The position numbers were made by a program, and so were the translations under genes. 7,959 nt of DNA from SKVL01 sp051747785 (GTDB taxonomy: Bacteria > Patescibacteriota > Minisyncoccia > Phycocordibacterales > CSBR16-193), in NCBI GenBank assembly GCA_051747785.1, contig JBNJGN010000030.1, forward strand, positions 1 to 7,959, read 5' to 3'. The notes under the pieces were generated by a model. It was not told the origin of the DNA and did no database searches. It saw only the letters and a list, made by a program, of their open reading frames with translations. Numbering within the stretch: position 1 is the stretch's first letter; each line of letters opens with the position of its first letter. Positions 7,065 through 7,959 of the stretch are shown in pieces.

Positions 7065-7086
7065 ATGTGAATTATAATATCATAAT
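7058..7086 (+). promoter_or_regulatory. Candidate sigma70-type promoter for comF, overlapping the pilM start
   Basis: The plus strand has TTGTCA (7058-7063, 5/6 to TTGACA), an exact 17-nt spacer, then CATAAT (7081-7086, 5/6 to TATAAT). Transcription would start near 7093, giving a leader of about 29 nt to the comF ATG. The -35 covers the first codons of pilM, so RNA polymerase binding here and at the pilM promoter would be mutually exclusive. Confidence 0.5.
7071..7082 (-). promoter_or_regulatory. Candidate pilM promoter -10 region, (near-)leaderless
   Basis: On the minus strand a perfect TATAAT lies at 7076-7071, and an overlapping extended element TGATATTAT at 7082-7074. The pilM ATG starts at 7064, only 6 nt after TATAAT, so transcription would begin at or within about 4 nt of the start codon. 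No good -35 is visible 16-18 nt upstream (the bases are T/C-rich). The core ATTATAAT (7071-7078) is its own reverse complement. Confidence 0.45.
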
Positions 7087-7121
7087 AAGCAAAAAGAAAA
7101 TCTGTCTTTCTCCACAGGTCT

Positions 7122-7781
7122 ATGACAAAATTTTTCAATAAAATAAAGATCTACACCGCCTCCCTCTTTTTCCCTTCAACAAAGAACATTAAAGAGCTGG
7201 AGAATTTAGAAGCAGATAAAATTGAAAAGATACTACCTAAGAGCGCCGGTTCAGCTTATCCTTTCATACTATCTATATTCAGATACAAAAATGATAATGT
7301 CAAAGAAGCGATTAAAGCAATAAAGTACAAAGGAAACATTTTCCTGGCCACTTCCTTCGGAGAGATCTTATTCAAAGAAATATCTGACTTTCTAGAGATG
7401 AATAAAATATCAGCAGATACTATACATGTAGTCCCCATCCCTCTTTCCAAAAAGAGATACGCCCAAAGAGGTTTTAACCAAAGCGAACTTCTAGCAAAAG
7501 CGATTATAAAAAATGACAGACAGAAAATTTTTATCTATTCACCTCATTTTTTAAGAAAAGATAAACATACCGACCCTCAGACGAAACTCAGTATGTCACG
7601 CAGGCGAGTAAATATAAAAAACTGCTTTTCTGTACCATATAAAGAGAGGCCGAATATTCAGAACAAAACCATCATTATTATAGACGATGTCGCCACCACT
7701 GGAAGCACTCTAAAAGAAGCAAGGAGAACGCTTCTGGAAGCAAAAGCCAAAGAAATCTACGCTTTTACGTTAGCACATTAA
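7122..7781 (+). CDS. comF: ComF-family phosphoribosyltransferase-like protein lacking the N-terminal zinc finger
   Basis: This 219-residue protein has the PRTase fold of ComF/GntX, which in competent bacteria acts in the cytoplasm in handling incoming single-stranded DNA. Visible motifs are VVPIPLSKKRYAQRGFNQ (103-120), the family block DPQTKLSMSRRRVNIKNCF (151-169, with conserved Q153, R and N) and the PRPP-binding loop IIIIDDVATTGSTL (184-197; D188, D189, T192-T196). ComF proteins normally start with a four-Cys zinc finger; here the N-terminal ~60 residues contain no Cys, and C168 is the only one in the protein. The ATG at 7122 follows CAGGTCT, a weak AGG too close for a good ribosome site. 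It is transcribed away from the pilus operon. The family is clear; a DNA-uptake role is inferred, since some ComF relatives may serve other PRTase-linked roles. Confidence 0.9.
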   Translation: MTKFFNKIKIYTASLFFPSTKNIKELENLEADKIEKILPKSAGSAYPFILSIFRYKNDNVKEAIKAIKYKGNIFLATSFGEILFKEISDFLEMNKISADTIHVVPIPLSKKRYAQRGFNQSELLAKAIIKNDRQKIFIYSPHFLRKDKHTDPQTKLSMSRRRVNIKNCFSVPYKERPNIQNKTIIIIDDVATTGSTLKEARRTLLEAKAKEIYAFTLAH

Positions 7782-7784
7782 ACA

Positions 7785-7812
7785 TTGAAAAAGACCTTGT
7801 TTATGTTAATAT
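7785..7812 (+). promoter_or_regulatory. Candidate promoter for tRNA-Ser
   Basis: Directly after the comF stop the plus strand reads TTGAAA (7785-7790), a 16-nt spacer, then TAATAT (7807-7812), preceded by TGT (7804-7806) as an extended -10. The start would fall near 7819, about 9 nt before the mature tRNA end. The position suits an independent tRNA transcription unit. No terminator separates it from comF, so read-through is also possible. Confidence 0.45.
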
Positions 7813-7827
7813 CAAAGCATCAACCTT

Positions 7828-7914
7828 GGAGGGTTGCGCCGAATGGTAAGGCAGCGGATTGCTAATCCGTAGGGGTTTAAACGCCCCTTGTGGGTTCGAG
7901 TCCCACACCCTCCG
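7828..7914 (+). tRNA. tRNA-Ser, anticodon GCU
   Basis: This is an 87-nt class II tRNA that decodes AGC/AGU. The acceptor stem GGAGGGT (7828-7834) pairs fully with ACCCTCC (7907-7913), and discriminator G7914 is a serine identity base. D-stem GCC/GGC is at 7838-7840/7850-7852, with GG in the loop. The anticodon stem GCGGA/TCCGT (7854-7858/7866-7870, one G-U) closes loop TTGCTAA with anticodon GCT at 7861-7863. The long variable arm AGGGG/CCCCT (7871-7875/7884-7888, 8-nt loop) and T-arm GTGGG-TTCGAGT-CCCAC (7890-7906) complete it. CCA is not encoded (GCAA follows). Three nucleotides (TGC, 7835-7837) separate the acceptor and D stems where two are usual. Confidence 0.95.
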
Positions 7915-7928
7915 CAAACAAAGACGAG

Positions 7929-7958
7929 AATGCGAAGCATTGGAGGATATTGCTTTGC
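7929..7958 (+). repeat. Overlapping inverted repeats downstream of tRNA-Ser
   Basis: Two mutually exclusive hairpins can form. One is GCGAAGCA (7932-7939) with TGCTTTGC (7951-7958), 8 bp including one G-U and an 11-nt loop. The other is AATGC (7929-7933) with GCATT (7937-7941) around GAA. No U-run is visible before the window ends, so a terminator role cannot be decided. No gene is seen in 7915-7959. Confidence 0.35.
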
Positions 7959-7959
7959 G

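Noticed and set aside
1..7959. CRISPR array, insertion sequence or toxin-antitoxin pair
   Set aside because: Read through on both strands: no spaced direct repeats, transposase motifs or paired small genes; all coding space is explained by pilus genes, comF and the tRNA.

Overview
The window is A+T-rich bacterial DNA carrying a compact type IV pilus (T4P) assembly operon on the minus strand, followed on the plus strand by a divergent comF-like gene and a serine tRNA. The gene set and order (pilM, pilN, pilO, a small one-TM protein, pilB, a CheY-like regulator, pilT, pilC), the short PilN, the small protein ending in G-R-x-N-P-F-x-P, and the lack of any secretin (pilQ) or pilP lipoprotein all suggest a Candidate Phyla Radiation/Patescibacteria genome, most likely Parcubacteria-like. 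That assignment is inference from gene order and protein style, not from a search. All three stop codons are used as stops, including TGA, so the TGA=Gly code of Gracilibacteria/SR1 is not in use.

Layout, in the order of minus-strand transcription: pilM (7064-5904), pilN with a GTG start (5833-5249), pilO (5246-4698), a 94-aa membrane protein (4685-4401), pilB (4353-2623), a single-domain response regulator (2552-2160), pilT (2154-1096) and pilC (1016 to beyond base 1, C-terminus missing). Gaps are 2 to 79 nt; 47 to 79 nt gaps precede pilN, pilB, the regulator and pilC. Plus strand: comF (7122-7781), tRNA-Ser(GCU) (7828-7914), then 45 nt with overlapping hairpins. No stretch over 300 bases lacks a gene.

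Functionally, PilM, PilN, PilO and the small protein should form the inner-membrane alignment platform, PilC the platform core, PilB the extension ATPase and PilT the retraction ATPase. The response regulator sits exactly between the two opposing motors. No pilin, prepilin peptidase or histidine kinase is in the window. A ComF homologue beside the pili raises the possibility of DNA uptake.

Points worth a second look: a response regulator between pilB and pilT; PilB that has lost its zinc tetracysteine motif; a Ser-to-His change in the PilT Walker A loop; a ComF without its zinc finger; a palindromic ATTATAAT between pilM and comF that may drive a leaderless pilM mRNA; near absence of Shine-Dalgarno sequences; and an extra nucleotide in the tRNA-Ser core. 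None of these amounts to a clearly new system; the window is best read as a lineage-modified T4P machine.
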